Below are positions 42,188 through 50,701 of a DNA stretch of 50,701 nucleotides, piece by piece. The DNA lies in assembly GCA_002403515.1 (NCBI GenBank), contig DHHZ01000094.1:1-50701 (forward strand), read 5' to 3'. This DNA comes from Legionellales bacterium UBA4759 (GTDB lineage: Bacteria; Pseudomonadota; Gammaproteobacteria; Legionellales; Legionellaceae). The position numbers and the translations under genes were made by a program. The notes under the pieces were generated by a model. It saw nothing but the letters and a program-made list of their open reading frames with translations. It did not search any database and was not told the DNA's origin. Each line of letters opens with the position of its first letter. Within the stretch, counting starts at the first letter, position 1.

Positions 42188-43465
42188 ATGTCTAAGTCTG
42201 ACAATGGGAATGAGAATACATTGTTTTGTTCCTTCTGCGGTAAAAGTCAGCATGAGGTTAAAAAACTTATTGCCGGCCCTTCAGCATATGTTTGTGATGA
42301 ATGTATTGCATTATGTAACGATATTATCCGTGAAGAAATTCAAGACGAAAGTCCAACATTAACTCACAAAGACAATCTACCCAAGCCTAAAGAAATATCA
42401 AAGTTTTTAGATGATTATGTCATTGGGCAAGAGCATGCTAAAAAAGTCTTAGCTGTTGCGGTTTATAATCATTACAAACGTTTACAAAATCCTAAACACG
42501 ATGGCGTTGAGCTTGGCAAAAGTAATATCCTTTTAATTGGGCCTACAGGTAGTGGTAAGACCTTATTGGCACAAACCTTAGCACGATTATTGAATGTACC
42601 ATTCGCTATTGCCGATGCAACCACATTAACTGAAGCCGGTTATGTGGGTGAAGATGTTGAAAACATTATTCACAAATTATTACAAAAATGTGATTTTGAC
42701 GTTGAAAAAGCTCAACAAGGTATCGTTTACATCGATGAAATTGATAAGATTTCTCGTAAATCTGAAAACCCATCCATTACCCGTGACGTTTCTGGTGAAG
42801 GTGTTCAGCAAGCTTTATTAAAATTAATTGAAGGAACCGTTGCGGCAGTTCCCCCACAAGGTGGTCGTAAACACCCTCAACAAGAATATATTCATGTTGA
42901 TACATCAAATATTTTGTTTATTTGTGGTGGTGCATTTGCGGGTTTAGAAAAAATTATTCAAATGCGTTCTGATAAATCAGGTATCGGTTTTGGTGCTGAT
43001 TTAAAAAATAAAAAAGAAAATAAAGAAATCGAAAAATTGTTAACCCAGTTAGAAGCCGATGATTTGGTTAAATTTGGATTAATTCCTGAATTTGTTGGTC
43101 GTTTACCTGTAGTTACCACTTTACATGAACTTGATGAACCTGCTTTAATTGATATATTAACGCAACCTAAAAACTCTTTAATTCGTCAGTTCCAAGCATT
43201 ATTTAAAATGGAAAATGTTGAGTTAGAGTTTAAAGAAGAAGCGCTTCATCAAATTGCGAAAAAAGCGTTGAAAAGAAAAATTGGTGCTCGAGGGTTGAGA
43301 AGTATTCTAGAAGACATTTTATTAGATACAATGTATGAATTACCTTCTTTAGAGCATTTAGAAAAAGTTGTTGTGGATGAAAACGCAGTGTCTAAACAAG
43401 GTAAACCAATTCTGATCTATAAAATGGGTCATGATGCAGCCAAAGTAAATAGCGGGCGTGAATAA
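42188..43465 (+). CDS. clpX: ATP-dependent Clp protease ATPase subunit ClpX
   Basis: This 425-residue protein is ClpX, the hexameric unfoldase that recognises substrates and feeds ClpP. The N-terminal zinc-binding domain has CSFCGKSQ and CDEC. The AAA+ core has Walker A GPTGSGKT, Walker B IVYIDEIDKI and a GYVGEDVE pore motif. GARGLRSILEDILLDTMYELPS is the sensor-2 region. Its end overlaps the first possible (GTG) start of lon, but the lon ribosome binding site points to a later TTG. Confidence 0.97.
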   Translation: MSKSDNGNENTLFCSFCGKSQHEVKKLIAGPSAYVCDECIALCNDIIREEIQDESPTLTHKDNLPKPKEISKFLDDYVIGQEHAKKVLAVAVYNHYKRLQNPKHDGVELGKSNILLIGPTGSGKTLLAQTLARLLNVPFAIADATTLTEAGYVGEDVENIIHKLLQKCDFDVEKAQQGIVYIDEIDKISRKSENPSITRDVSGEGVQQALLKLIEGTVAAVPPQGGRKHPQQEYIHVDTSNILFICGGAFAGLEKIIQMRSDKSGIGFGADLKNKKENKEIEKLLTQLEADDLVKFGLIPEFVGRLPVVTTLHELDEPALIDILTQPKNSLIRQFQALFKMENVELEFKEEALHQIAKKALKRKIGARGLRSILEDILLDTMYELPSLEHLEKVVVDENAVSKQGKPILIYKMGHDAAKVNSGRE

Positions 43466-43481
43466 GAAAAGGAGTTACAAA

Positions 43482-45851
43482 TTGACAACTGAAGAAATCA
43501 AAGTACTTGAGCTGCCCATTTTACCTTTACGTGATGTAGTGGTGTATCCGCATATGGTCATTCCGCTTTTTGTGGGAAGACCTAAATCGGTGAAAGCATT
43601 GGAAGCAGCAATGTTGGAAAACAAAAAAATCTTTTTGGTTGCTCAAAAAGAATCTGCAAAAGATGATCCGACTGAAAAAGATCTTTATCAAATCGGAACC
43701 ATCTCCACATTGCTTCAGTTGTTAAAATTACCCGATGGTACTGTAAAAGTATTGGTCGAAGGTGAGCAACGTGCTAAAGCAGATAAATATTCTCTACATG
43801 AAGGCAACTACCTTGTCGCACAGTTGACAGAATTGAAAGAATTTTCTGAAGAACACTCAGAGAGAGAACTTGAAATTTTAGTACGCTCTTTGATTTCTCA
43901 ATTTGAGCAATACATCAAATTAAATAAAAAAATTCCGCCGGAAGTTATGGCTTCAATATCCAGTATTGAAGATCCGAATCGATTGGTTGATACCATTGCC
44001 GCGCACTTAACTATCAAAGTTGAAGAAAAACAAGAGATTCTGGAAACTTTAGATATCGGTGCTCGTCTTGAACGTTTAATGAATTGCATTGAAACTGAAA
44101 TTGATTTATTACAAGTTGAAAAACGCGTAAGAAATCGCGTTAAACGTCAAATGGAAAAAAGCCAGCGTGAGTATTATCTCAACGAACAAATCAAAGCCAT
44201 TCAAAAAGAATTGGGTGAAATTGGTGAAGAGGGCAGTGATTTAGATCAGCTTGAAAAAGCTATCGAAAAAGCAGGCATGCCTAAAGAAGCCAAAGAAAAA
44301 GCGATGAGTGAACTCAATAAGCTTAAGATGATGTCACCGATGTCAGCTGAAGCAACAGTGATTCGTAATTATCTCGATTGGATTATTGCAGTACCTTGGA
44401 AAAAGAAAAATAAAGTTGAATTTGATCTGAAAAAAGCTGAAATTGTACTAGATAAAGATCATTACGGCTTAGAAAAAGTTAAAGAACGTATTATTGAATA
44501 TCTGGCTGTGCAGCAGCGTGTAAAACAACTCAAAGGCCCAATCATTTGCTTGGTTGGACCTCCAGGTGTGGGTAAAACTTCTCTAGGTCAATCTATTGCT
44601 AATGCAACAGGACGAACCTTTATTCGCATCGCTTTGGGTGGTGTTCGTGATGAGGCTGAAATTCGCGGTCATCGCAGAACCTATATTGGTTCTATGCCAG
44701 GTAAAATTATTCAAAAGCTTTGCCAAGCGGGTGTTAAAAATCCTTTGATTATGCTGGATGAAGTCGACAAGATGGCTATGGATTTTAGAGGAGATCCGGC
44801 TTCAGCATTGTTAGAGGTACTTGATCCTGAACAAAACAATACGTTTAATGATCATTACCTTGAAGTCAATTATGATTTGAGTGATGTGATGTTCATTGCA
44901 ACAGCCAATTCGCTCGAAATTCCAGCACCTTTGTTAGATAGGATGGAAGTTATTCGTTTACCAGGCTACACAGACGATGAAAAATTACATATTGCTAGAA
45001 ATTATTTAGTACCCAAACAATTAATGTTGAATGGTCTTAAAATCAATGAGTTATCCATCACTGATCAAGCTGTTCATGAGATTGTTAGACATTATACACG
45101 CGAAGCAGGTGTAAGAAATCTTGAAAGAGATATTGCTAACATATGCAGAAAAGTGGTAAAAAAATTATTAACAAAGAAAAATTTGAAAAAAGTAACGGTA
45201 ACTCGAAAAGCTGTTGAGCGTTACTTAGGTGTTCCAAAGTTCATGTATGGTATTGCAGAACAACATGATCAAATTGGACAAGTAACAGGTTTAGCTTGGA
45301 CACAAGTTGGCGGTGAGCTATTGACCATTGAAGCAGCCATGATGCCAGGAAAGGGTAAGGTCACCCATACAGGGCAATTAGGCGATGTGATGAAAGAATC
45401 CATTCATGCTGCGATGACAGTCATTAGAAGCCGTGCTGGAAAATTAGGATTGCCTCTGGATTTTTACGACACACATGAGTTTCATATTCATGTACCAGAA
45501 GGTGCAACACCTAAAGATGGTCCAAGTGCAGGTATTGGAATGTGTACAGCTTTGGCATCAGTGGCTGCTCAAATTCCAGTAAGAGCCGATGTGGCAATGA
45601 CAGGTGAAATCACTTTAAGAGGTCAGGTATTGGCCATTGGTGGTCTCAAAGAAAAATTGTTAGCTGCGCATCGGGGTGGTATTAAGCAGGTCATTATTCC
45701 ATTAGAGAATAAAAAAGATCTTGCAGAAATTCCTGAAAATGTATTGAGAAAGTTGAAGATACATTGCGTAAAAAGTATTGATGAAGTGTTACAATTAGCA
45801 CTACAAAAAGACATTTTGCATCGGGAGAAAGCTGAACTTGAAGAAATTTAA
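43482..45851 (+). CDS. lon: ATP-dependent protease Lon
   Basis: This protein of 789 residues is Lon, a fused AAA+ protease that removes misfolded and short-lived regulatory proteins. Its N-terminal substrate-binding domain starts LELPILPLRDVVVYPHMV. Walker A is GPPGVGKT, and the catalytic Ser682 lies in KDGPSAGIGM. A GTG at 43458 would overlap clpX, but an AAAAGGAG seven bases before a TTG at 43482 strongly supports the TTG start, so the first eight residues of the longer frame are probably not made. It is 17 bases from clpX and likely co-transcribed. Confidence 0.96.
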   Translation: MTTEEIKVLELPILPLRDVVVYPHMVIPLFVGRPKSVKALEAAMLENKKIFLVAQKESAKDDPTEKDLYQIGTISTLLQLLKLPDGTVKVLVEGEQRAKADKYSLHEGNYLVAQLTELKEFSEEHSERELEILVRSLISQFEQYIKLNKKIPPEVMASISSIEDPNRLVDTIAAHLTIKVEEKQEILETLDIGARLERLMNCIETEIDLLQVEKRVRNRVKRQMEKSQREYYLNEQIKAIQKELGEIGEEGSDLDQLEKAIEKAGMPKEAKEKAMSELNKLKMMSPMSAEATVIRNYLDWIIAVPWKKKNKVEFDLKKAEIVLDKDHYGLEKVKERIIEYLAVQQRVKQLKGPIICLVGPPGVGKTSLGQSIANATGRTFIRIALGGVRDEAEIRGHRRTYIGSMPGKIIQKLCQAGVKNPLIMLDEVDKMAMDFRGDPASALLEVLDPEQNNTFNDHYLEVNYDLSDVMFIATANSLEIPAPLLDRMEVIRLPGYTDDEKLHIARNYLVPKQLMLNGLKINELSITDQAVHEIVRHYTREAGVRNLERDIANICRKVVKKLLTKKNLKKVTVTRKAVERYLGVPKFMYGIAEQHDQIGQVTGLAWTQVGGELLTIEAAMMPGKGKVTHTGQLGDVMKESIHAAMTVIRSRAGKLGLPLDFYDTHEFHIHVPEGATPKDGPSAGIGMCTALASVAAQIPVRADVAMTGEITLRGQVLAIGGLKEKLLAAHRGGIKQVIIPLENKKDLAEIPENVLRKLKIHCVKSIDEVLQLALQKDILHREKAELEEI

Positions 45852-45880
45852 AAAATTTTAAATTTTTTCAAAAAAAGGCA

Positions 45881-45909
45881 TTTACAAGGCCTAAGAAACG
45901 CGGTACTAT
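45881..45909 (+). promoter_or_regulatory. Promoter of hup
   Basis: TTTACA, 17 bases, TACTAT, 115 bases before the HU start codon, leaving a long 5' leader. Confidence 0.6.
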
Positions 45910-46023
45910 TTGCCTCGCTGTGAAGGAGAAACGAAAAAAAATTCGAAAAACCTTGACGAGGCAAAAGAGTTTTGTTTAAATCCAAATTGTCAGTTGGAAG
46001 ACTTTAACAGCAAGGGGAAAAAA

Positions 46024-46305
46024 ATGAACAAGAGTGAATTAGTTGAAGCAATTGCAAACGGTTCTGGAATTACAAAGGCCGCTGCAGGTAGAGTACTAGA
46101 TGTATTCATGACCACCATTACTGAAGCTTTAAAAAATGGTGACCAAGTTGTTTTACCAGGTTTTGGTTCTTTTAAAACAAGATTGCGTTCAGCCTACTCT
46201 GGAAGAAATCCCCAAACAGGTAAAGAAATCCAGATTAAAGCAGCGAGAGTTGCGAATTTTAAAGCTGGTAAGAATTTGAAAGAAGCAGTACAAGACGTAA
46301 AATAA
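46024..46305 (+). CDS. hup: DNA-binding protein HU
   Basis: This 93-residue protein is HU, a dimeric nucleoid protein that bends DNA. It starts MNKSELVEAIA and contains GFGSFKTRLRSAYSGRNPQTGKEIQIKAARVANFKAGKNLKEAV, the DNA-binding arm and C-terminal helix. An in-frame GTG/ATG-type start up to 38 residues earlier exists, but the AAGGGGAAAAAA before ATG at 46024 and family length favour this start. The upstream extension is 5' leader. It lies between lon and ppiD as in E. coli (hupB). The two tRNAs that follow have no promoter of their own in between and may be processed from the hup transcript. Confidence 0.96.
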   Translation: MNKSELVEAIANGSGITKAAAGRVLDVFMTTITEALKNGDQVVLPGFGSFKTRLRSAYSGRNPQTGKEIQIKAARVANFKAGKNLKEAVQDVK

Positions 46306-46321
46306 TTAGCTGTAAGTTTTT

Positions 46322-46397
46322 GGATGCTTAGCTCAGCTGGTAGAGCATCGCCCTTACAAGGCGAGGGTCGCAGGTTCGATCCCTGCAGCATCCACCA
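46322..46397 (+). tRNA. tRNA-Val (UAC)
   Basis: Acceptor GGATGCT/AGCATCC, anticodon loop CTTACAA with TAC, TTCGATCC T loop and encoded CCA; 76 bases. It starts 16 bases after the hup stop. Confidence 0.97.
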
Positions 46398-46401
46398 AAT
46401 T

Positions 46402-46478
46402 GGAGTGGTAGTTCAGTTGGTCAGAATACCGGCCTGTCACGCCGGGGGTCGCGGGTTCGAGCCCCGTCCACTCCGCCA
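46402..46478 (+). tRNA. tRNA-Asp (GUC)
   Basis: Acceptor GGAGTGG/CCACTCC, anticodon loop CTGTCAC with GTC, encoded CCA; 77 bases, four bases from tRNA-Val. Confidence 0.97.
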
Positions 46479-46483
46479 AATTG

Positions 46484-46509
46484 AAAAAGCGCCTTTAGGG
46501 CGCTTTTTT
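46484..46509 (+). terminator. Rho-independent terminator after tRNA-Asp
   Basis: GCGCC, loop TTTAG, GGCGC followed by six T residues; preceded by an A tract. Confidence 0.85.
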
Positions 46510-46597
46510 CTTATGTAAAATCTAGTTTCCTTCGCATTATCTTGGTATGATAAACAATCATTTGTAAGGATTCATACAGGTTTTTGGAAAACAAATT

Positions 46598-48493
46598 ATG
46601 CTGCAAAAAATTAATGAAAAAATTCAAGGATTAGTCGCCTGGATTATCGTGTCATTGGTCATTTTGACATTTGCGATGTTTGGCGTAGATTATTATATGC
46701 AATCTAAACGTGATGGCGCAAATGTGGCAGAGGTCAATGGGTCACCAATTAGCAAGCACGAATTTGATTTACAGTTTAGACGTTTAACACAATTTAAAGA
46801 TACTTTGCATTGGTCGGCAATGCGAGAGAATCAACTCAAAGCACAAGTTTTAAATGACCTGATTTTAAATAGTCTGAGTGTTCAAACTGCCAAGCTCAAT
46901 GGTTTTGCAGTCACGCCTAATCAAGCCAATGGCGCAATTTACAGTATTCCCCAATTTCAAATGGATGGTCGTTTTAATTCCATGAAATATGCCCAAGCCC
47001 TCAATGGCGCTTTTTTCACACCAGAATCATTTCAACGTGAAGTTCAACAAGGCATGTTATTGAATCAGCAACGTTTTGCTTTTATTGGCACCGCATTTGC
47101 ACTTCCTAATGAAATCGAACAATTTGTTAAACTCTATATGCAAACCAGGGATTATTCTTACACACGCATTCCTGCTTTGAAATTTGTAGATCAAGCGGAT
47201 GTGAAGCAAACTGAAGTTGAAAGTTATTACAATAAGCATCAAGAAGTCTTTTTAACGCCAGAACGATTGAGTGTGAAATATATCCAGTTGTCCTTGCCTG
47301 AATTGAAAAATAAAATTCAATTGAGCCGTCAGGAAATTGAACAATATTACAGTGATCATCAAACCCAATTTATGCTTCCAGCCCAATGGGATTTGGATAA
47401 CATTGTGATTGGTTTCCCAGAAAAAGCATCGCAAGAAGAGCAAGCCAAAGCCTTAAAATTTGCGCAGAAGTTATCAAAACGATTTAATAAGCATCCTCAA
47501 GCCTTTGCTGAATTTGTAGAAAAAGTTAAAAAAGGTGAGTTTGTTGAAAATGGTTTAACACTATCCACAGCCCATCTTCCAACTATCTATGCAGGTCAAA
47601 CCAATTTAGACGCTGACTTGGTGGATATTAATAAAGCCGATATGGTTTCATTACCTGTACGTACACCAAGAGGTTATGAGCTTTTCAAGTGTCTTTCTTA
47701 TCAGCCCTCTCATTTCAAAGCGTTAAAAGAAGTAGATAAACAAATCGCTGAGCTTTTAATTAATGAAAAAGCTCAAACACTATTTAATCAGATGATGGAT
47801 AAACTCTCAGAATTAAGCTTCCAACATCCAGATTCTTTAGATAGCATTGCTAAAAAATTAAAATTAGATATTCATGAAACACCCATTTTCTCAAAACGAG
47901 GTGGTAGTGATGCGTTTACCCAAAATAAATCGGTATTGCGAGCTGCATTCTCGCCTGATGTTTTAAAATATGGCAACAACAGTGAACCTTTACAACTGGA
48001 TCATGATCATGTCGTTGTGCTTCGTTTAGGTCAGCATGTACCTGCTTCTAAGCAAGCTTTGGTTGATGTGAAGCTCTTGATTGCCAAAAAATTGGCAAAA
48101 AAACAAGCGCAAGCAGAAGCTCGTAAATTGGGTGAAATGTTGGTTGCTTACCGTAAATTCCCAGATGGTCAAAAAAATCCAATGTCTGTGGCATCCAATT
48201 TAGCTTGGAAGAAGGTAGAGCATGCTGCGCGTGATGCTGCTGATGTTCCAGCTGGTGTCAATGAATTGGCATTTTCTTTACCTTCAGTTGGTACTCGCTC
48301 AGGTCGAACCTTGGTGGGTGGCGATTTTGTGGTGGTTGAGCTTAATCAAATCAATCCAGGCAATATCACTTTGTTAGATCCAGAACAAATTTCTAGTATT
48401 ACTCAACAAATTGAGTCGAATTTTGGGATGATGGATTATGACTTGTATATTCAGCACATGATGAGCCAAGCACAAATAAAAAAACAAGCTTAA
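46598..48493 (+). CDS. ppiD: Peptidyl-prolyl isomerase PpiD, inner-membrane chaperone
   Basis: This 631-residue protein matches PpiD (SurA N-terminal domain family). A cytosolic N-terminus (MLQKINEKIQGL) precedes a transmembrane segment at residues 13-35. The SurA-like chaperone domain includes VNGSPISKHEFDLQFRRL and the QFQMDGRFNSMKYAQAL motif. A parvulin-like region spans about residues 220-370, and a long C-terminal helical region follows. PpiD assists newly secreted proteins at the Sec translocon. It follows hup and the tRNAs, matching the standard hup-ppiD order, and a bidirectional terminator follows. Confidence 0.95.
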   Translation: MLQKINEKIQGLVAWIIVSLVILTFAMFGVDYYMQSKRDGANVAEVNGSPISKHEFDLQFRRLTQFKDTLHWSAMRENQLKAQVLNDLILNSLSVQTAKLNGFAVTPNQANGAIYSIPQFQMDGRFNSMKYAQALNGAFFTPESFQREVQQGMLLNQQRFAFIGTAFALPNEIEQFVKLYMQTRDYSYTRIPALKFVDQADVKQTEVESYYNKHQEVFLTPERLSVKYIQLSLPELKNKIQLSRQEIEQYYSDHQTQFMLPAQWDLDNIVIGFPEKASQEEQAKALKFAQKLSKRFNKHPQAFAEFVEKVKKGEFVENGLTLSTAHLPTIYAGQTNLDADLVDINKADMVSLPVRTPRGYELFKCLSYQPSHFKALKEVDKQIAELLINEKAQTLFNQMMDKLSELSFQHPDSLDSIAKKLKLDIHETPIFSKRGGSDAFTQNKSVLRAAFSPDVLKYGNNSEPLQLDHDHVVVLRLGQHVPASKQALVDVKLLIAKKLAKKQAQAEARKLGEMLVAYRKFPDGQKNPMSVASNLAWKKVEHAARDAADVPAGVNELAFSLPSVGTRSGRTLVGGDFVVVELNQINPGNITLLDPEQISSITQQIESNFGMMDYDLYIQHMMSQAQIKKQA

Positions 48494-48515
48494 TTACCCC
48501 AATCTAAGAATTAAA

Positions 48516-48544
48516 AAAAAGCCAAGATACTCTTGGCTTTTTTT
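48516..48544. terminator. Bidirectional terminator between ppiD and the convergent small gene
   Basis: AAAAAGCCAAGA, loop TAC, TCTTGGCTTTTTTT. Flanking A and T tracts make it work in either direction. Confidence 0.85.
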
Positions 48545-48546
48545 AT

Positions 48547-48915
48547 TTATTTGACTTTAAATTTCACATATTGATATCTGACATTTTTACCTTCGGTCGT
48601 GGTTACATCCATGGTGCCATAACTATGTACGCCAGTAATAATACCAGACTTATTGGTGCGTAAGTCAGTAAGTCTATCCCCATAAAGATAACTGTAGTCT
48701 TTATGAAGGGCGCCTTCGTCAGATACGCCACATCCTCTTGCTATTCCATCCATATAGCCTAAGAAATGATTCTCATTATCGGTAAGCATATAGTCAGGGC
48801 CTGAGGTTTTATCGGCATATTGCGATTGTAATGTCTCCCATGAACGCATGGCCATTAAATTGGTTGATATTGCCATGGTGGTAATGAGAAGTAAGCATTT
48901 TTGATATCCTTTCAT
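48547..48915 (-). CDS. Small secreted protein of unknown function
   Basis: This 122-residue protein is not recognised. It has a signal peptide (KCLLLITTMAISTNLMA) and a mature part of about 100 residues. This includes NHFLGYMDGIARGCG, a YLYGD segment and a beta-rich C-terminal half (SGIITGVHSYGTMDVTT) ending KFKVK. Two Cys occur, one in the signal peptide. AAGGAGT precedes the ATG with good spacing. The gene converges with ppiD at a shared terminator. No link to the secretion system can be shown. Confidence 0.75.
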   Translation of the reverse strand: MKGYQKCLLLITTMAISTNLMAMRSWETLQSQYADKTSGPDYMLTDNENHFLGYMDGIARGCGVSDEGALHKDYSYLYGDRLTDLRTNKSGIITGVHSYGTMDVTTTEGKNVRYQYVKFKVK

Positions 48916-49125
48916 CGTGTACTCCTTACAACAGTATGAAGAATCAGAAGCTCACTGTAATATTAGTCCAAAAAAGTGAATTGGTCAAAAATTATACTAA
49001 ATCATTTAATGACATTATGACATTTGCACAAGCCCTTTAATCGATATACTACCTTGAAAAACACTAGATGCGGTCTACACTTTTAATATAGCAATGCCTG
49101 TAATTTTACAAACGAGCGCATAGAA

Positions 49126-50701
49126 ATGACCATGTCCAGCCATGAAGAATATAATTATCCATTGAGAATGGTGCATTCTATTATCATATTATGTGCAAAA
49201 ATCTTGGGTTTTCCTGCAGATACAAGCGGGATGTGTTTCGGTTTTACAATGCGTTGGATAGAAGCTGTAATGACCAATACCATCGATGATTTTCATGAAA
49301 GATTGAAAAGAATAACAAAAATTGTAGAATTAAGTCGTCGAGGCGAGTTTTCTAAACTAAACGAAAGAGATATTGATATTGATGCTTTCTATAACAGTCT
49401 TTTGCTTTATCAATTTAGTGCTGAAATCACTTCTAAAATTCTAAAAAGCCATCTCACTCAACAAAATATTGAAGAAATTGGTGAAATTGCTTACTCGATG
49501 GAAATGAAAAAAAAGGTGGGTTTAAACAAAGTAAACCAATATATTATGGTGAGTTCAAAGAACCCAATATCAAAGTTTTTCTAACAGCACTTGAAGGAAA
49601 AATTAAAGAGTCAGGATTTGTAGATAAAATTCCTTTTATGTTAACGTTAATTAACGCAAAAGCTGAGTTTCACGCGGTTGCTTTAACCTATGAAGCACCA
49701 GGTTGGCATTTTATGGATGTCAATCGATTTACACCAAAACGTGTTGAAACTATGGATGAACTCATGCCTCTATTGCCATTCGAGGGCTATAATTTTTTTG
49801 ATATCATCGCAATTTTACCTAAAAATGCTCCCTCGCACATTGAAAGTAAAATATTAGAAATATCCCCAATACAAGCAAATTTGATTAATTATGGCGCTAT
49901 CCTCTGTCTTGCATCCAAAAATGGTCATTTGGAAGTCGTTCAGATGTTACTGGAACAGGGGCTAGATCCAAACTTATCTTGGACTGATGATTCGTTTCCT
50001 CTTTATCTTGCTGCATATGGGGGGTATGTAGAAGTAGTGAGAGCATTACTTACAAGTAAGGCAAACCCCAATCAAGCGACAATAAACGGTTCTACGCCCC
50101 TTAGTATATCTACGTATATTGGAAATGTGGAAATTGTTAAACTATTGCTTGAAAATGGGGCCAACCCTAACCAAGTTACAAAGGGCTTTGTTACACCCCT
50201 TTATATCGCTTCGAGTAAGGGTAATTTAGAAATCGTTAAAGTGTTACTTGCAAAAGGTGCAAACGCTAATCAATCGAAAGATTTATCTAGTAATTCGCTA
50301 TATATCGCTTCCAGTAATGGACATTGGGAGATAGTTAAAACCTTACTTGAACATGGGGCAAATCCAAATCAAGAAATGTTAAGTGATATGAGTCCCCTCT
50401 ATGCAGCAGCCACAAATAATCATTGGTCTGTCGTTATGCTATTACTTGAACATGGGGCTGTTCCTAATCTATTACAGACGTCAACTTACGCACCACTTCT
50501 CTGTTTGGCCGTAGATTCTGGTCATTTGGACATCGTACAAGTATTACTTGATAAAGGTGCGGACCCTAATCAGGTGATGACATCAAAAGGTGAAACGCTC
50601 CTCTCTATCGCTATACAAATGGGGCATCTAGAAATCGTTAATAAATTACTCGAAAAAGGGGCAAATCCCAATCATACAATGATCACTCACCTTACGCACG
50701 G
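49126..50701 (+). CDS. Ankyrin-repeat protein with papain-like N-terminal domain; one frameshift, cut at the window edge
   Basis: Two overlapping frames read as one protein if one base is added to an A8 run at 49507-49514. The first frame (49126-49584) gives residues 1-130 and then a wrong-frame tail. The second frame, from 49515, is open to the end of the window. The N-terminal 250 residues show GMCFGFTMRW (Cys37), FHAVALTYEAP (His183) and FMDVN (Asp198), resembling the Cys-His-Asp triad and surrounding motifs of YopT-type and other papain-fold proteases. From 49881 there are eight ankyrin repeats of 33-34 residues. The protein exceeds 520 residues. Ankyrin proteins are common Dot/Icm effectors. 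The Legionella effector AnkH also joins ankyrin repeats with a cysteine-protease-like domain, but in the opposite order. An effector role is inference. The frameshift may be decay, slippage-tolerant expression or a base-calling error. Confidence 0.75.
49881..50701 (+). repeat. Eight ankyrin repeats (coding)
   Basis: In the frame of 49515, units of about 99-102 bases encode the ankyrin pattern (T/S)PLYIAS-x-GHLEIVK-LLLE-GANPNQ. The eighth unit is cut by the window edge. Confidence 0.92.

Noticed and set aside
45845..45868. AT-only palindrome after lon as a terminator
   Set aside because: The stem has no G or C pairs and no real loop, so it would be very weak.
46324..46518. Open reading frame across tRNA-Val and tRNA-Asp
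   Set aside because: The frame consists almost entirely of the two tRNA genes and the terminator, so it is a chance frame.

Overview
The window comes from an AT-rich gammaproteobacterium of the order Legionellales. The main evidence is a long collinear run of Dot/Icm type IVB secretion genes (about 6.95-24.4 kb), set among gammaproteobacterial housekeeping genes such as xseB-ispA, yqgE-ruvX, ubiK, radA, mutS, valS, tig-clpP-clpX-lon-hup and ppiD. The low GC, an extra full-length DotI paralogue, two DotP copies and a short unrecognisable protein in the IcmR position suggest a lineage outside Legionella itself (Coxiella-like or another amoeba- or invertebrate-associated genus). The genus cannot be fixed from the sequence alone.

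Layout. 1-6.35 kb: a minus-strand group (xseB, ispA, a small repeat-bearing membrane or secreted protein, and the start of another gene), a large MscS-family channel (minus), yqgE-ruvX (plus), then ubiK, an EVE-domain gene and 5-formyltetrahydrofolate cyclo-ligase (minus). A hairpin-bounded intergenic segment upstream of the cyclo-ligase sits where 6S RNA often lies. 6.7-24.4 kb: a small acidic protein, then icmT, icmS, an icmR-like gene, icmQ, icmP/dotM, icmO/dotL, a second dotI, icmN/dotK, icmM/dotJ, icmL/dotI, icmK/dotH, icmE/dotG, icmG/dotF, icmC/dotE, icmD/dotP twice, icmJ/dotN and icmB/dotO. The cluster contains the coupling complex (DotL, DotM, DotN, IcmS), core components (DotG, DotH, DotF, DotK), inner-membrane parts (DotI, DotJ, DotE, DotP) and the VirB4-like ATPase DotO. 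dotA, dotB, dotC, dotD, icmW, icmF, icmH, icmV and icmX are not here and must lie elsewhere. An extended -10 promoter precedes icmR, a good sigma70-type promoter precedes the dotP pair, and a strong terminator separates the dotP pair from icmJ-icmB, so the locus is several transcription units.

24.4-39.4 kb: radA follows icmB directly. Then come a class I glutamine-amidotransferase-like protein with an unassigned N-terminal extension, and on the minus strand mutS, a pabA-pabB fusion, a HAD-IG 5'-nucleotidase, a divergent polyphosphate-kinase-like protein, valS and a tyrosine recombinase. 39.55-46.5 kb: a tRNA run (Pro, Arg, His, Leu), tig-clpP, clpX-lon, hup, then tRNA-Val and tRNA-Asp. 46.6-50.7 kb: ppiD, a small secreted protein and, at the right edge, an ankyrin-repeat protein whose N-terminal part carries a Cys-His-Asp pattern like papain-fold or YopT-type proteases. 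It is interrupted by one frameshift in an A8 run and continues past the window edge. It looks like a candidate substrate of the secretion system encoded 25 kb upstream.

The observations most worth a second look are this ankyrin/protease-like gene, four exactly spaced Cys-x23-Cys modules inside the DotG repeat domain, the tandem expansions of DotI/DotJ and DotE/DotP, the icmR-position gene and the divergent PPK. All calls were made by reading the sequence; no similarity searches were run.
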